Shown one piece after another: positions 53,860 to 54,077 of a DNA stretch of 54,077 bases (positions are counted from its first letter, which is position 1; every line of letters starts with the position of its first letter). The notes under the pieces are model-generated. The model ran no database searches. It saw nothing but the letters and a program-made list of their open reading frames with translations, and was not told the origin of the DNA. The DNA is from a virus. A program made the position numbers and the translations under genes. The DNA lies in IMG/VR virus record IMGVR_UViG_3300046095_000185, positions 1-54,077 of that record; one strand, written 5' to 3'.

Positions 53860-54077
53860 TTATTTCAGCACCGCAGCCGCTCCGGCAACCAGTGCCAGCA
53901 ATGCCACGATCTTTGTTTTTAATTTCTGCCTTTTCAAATCTTTCATTAGGTCGGTTGTCGTATCGAACAGGCTCGTATAGGCTTTCATCAGCCCATCATA
54001 TTGCAGTTTCAAATCAGTGTACAATCTTTTTTGTTCTTCCAATGCCCGTATATAATCATCGGTCTGGCTGTGCATAT
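53860..54077 (-). CDS. Spanin-like protein, C-terminal part (continues at 1-546)
   Basis: C-terminal piece of the gene described at 1-546. In circular coordinates the frame runs from the window start into 53951 and stops at 53860. The last 20 residues are a hydrophobic segment (TKIVALLALVAGAAAVLK) preceded by a Lys-rich stretch (KDLKRQKLK). Read alone it would look like a separate 71-residue protein, which is an artefact of the cut. Confidence 0.75.
   Translation of the reverse strand, partial: MHSQTDDYIRALEEQKRLYTDLKLQYDGLMKAYTSLFDTTTDLMKDLKRQKLKTKIVALLALVAGAAAVLK
53952..54077. repeat. Terminal direct repeat (circular overlap), right copy
   Basis: Identical to 6-131. See the left copy; the two should be merged when closing the circle. 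Confidence 0.95.

Noticed and set aside
1-54077. CRISPR array, integrase, transposase or rRNA
   Set aside because: Read through both strands for repeated spacer patterns, tyrosine or serine recombinase motifs, and rRNA-like sequence; none was seen. The 9-bp repeats are a coding array, not CRISPR.
6-54077. The 126-base terminal repeats as physical phage ends (cos or direct terminal repeat)
   Set aside because: They lie inside one lysis gene, and the length is typical of assembly k-mer overlap; physical ends usually lie near the terminase genes.

Overview
This window is an almost complete circular phage genome. Bases 6-131 recur exactly as 53952-54077, so the contig closes into a circle of about 53,951 bp and one lysis gene is cut by the window ends. 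The host is very probably a member of the Bacteroidota. Three promoters match the TTTG-N(18-19)-TAnnTTTG pattern typical of that phylum, two exported proteins have Bacteroidota-style signal peptides, and ECF-type sigma factors are present. Morphology is siphovirus-like: HK97-type capsid, tape measure protein, and no contractile sheath seen. No integrase, excisionase or DNA polymerase was found.

Layout. A small early region reads rightward (47610-50459). It starts at a divergent control region (47523-47605) that faces a leftward HTH repressor gene (47271-47489). It consists of very small genes, three of which have a similar stem-loop just before their start codon. Apart from one lipoprotein gene (12497-12796), everything else reads leftward.

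Following leftward transcription from the repressor: small membrane and hypothetical genes plus a striking Cys-Ser-x repeat protein (45310-47196); a non-coding RNA-rich stretch with a degenerate tRNA-like cloverleaf (44846-45309); a recombination and replication block (RecT-like annealing protein, YqaJ exonuclease, SMC-like ATPase, HNH nuclease, replisome organiser, primase-helicase, RuvC-like resolvase; 35277-44316); a regulatory block (two ECF sigma factors, a LuxR-type HTH, an ImmA-like fragment; 31007-34789); then a ParB-methyltransferase with a changed catalytic motif, a radical SAM enzyme, the small terminase candidate and a third sigma-like protein (28128-30939).

A cassette of sugar-modification genes (three glycosyltransferases, a DegT-type aminotransferase, a NeuD-type acyltransferase; 22230-27312) lies between the small and large terminase genes. 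The structural region (1016-20326) has an unusual order: tail genes and tape measure first, then protease, scaffold-like protein and capsid, then a tail tube candidate, portal and connector, and last a signal-peptide-bearing tail fibre with an SGNH esterase domain. The lysis block crosses the contig ends (two holin candidates, a spanin-like protein, two membrane proteins, a T7-lysozyme-type amidase). It finishes with a G8/beta-helix/PA14/PKD protein likely to act on surface polysaccharide.

Five freestanding homing endonuclease genes (three GIY-YIG, two HNH-AP2) sit between, not within, essential genes. Rho-independent terminators divide the leftward transcript into units. Several genes shorter than 60 codons were found by reading gaps between the larger genes.
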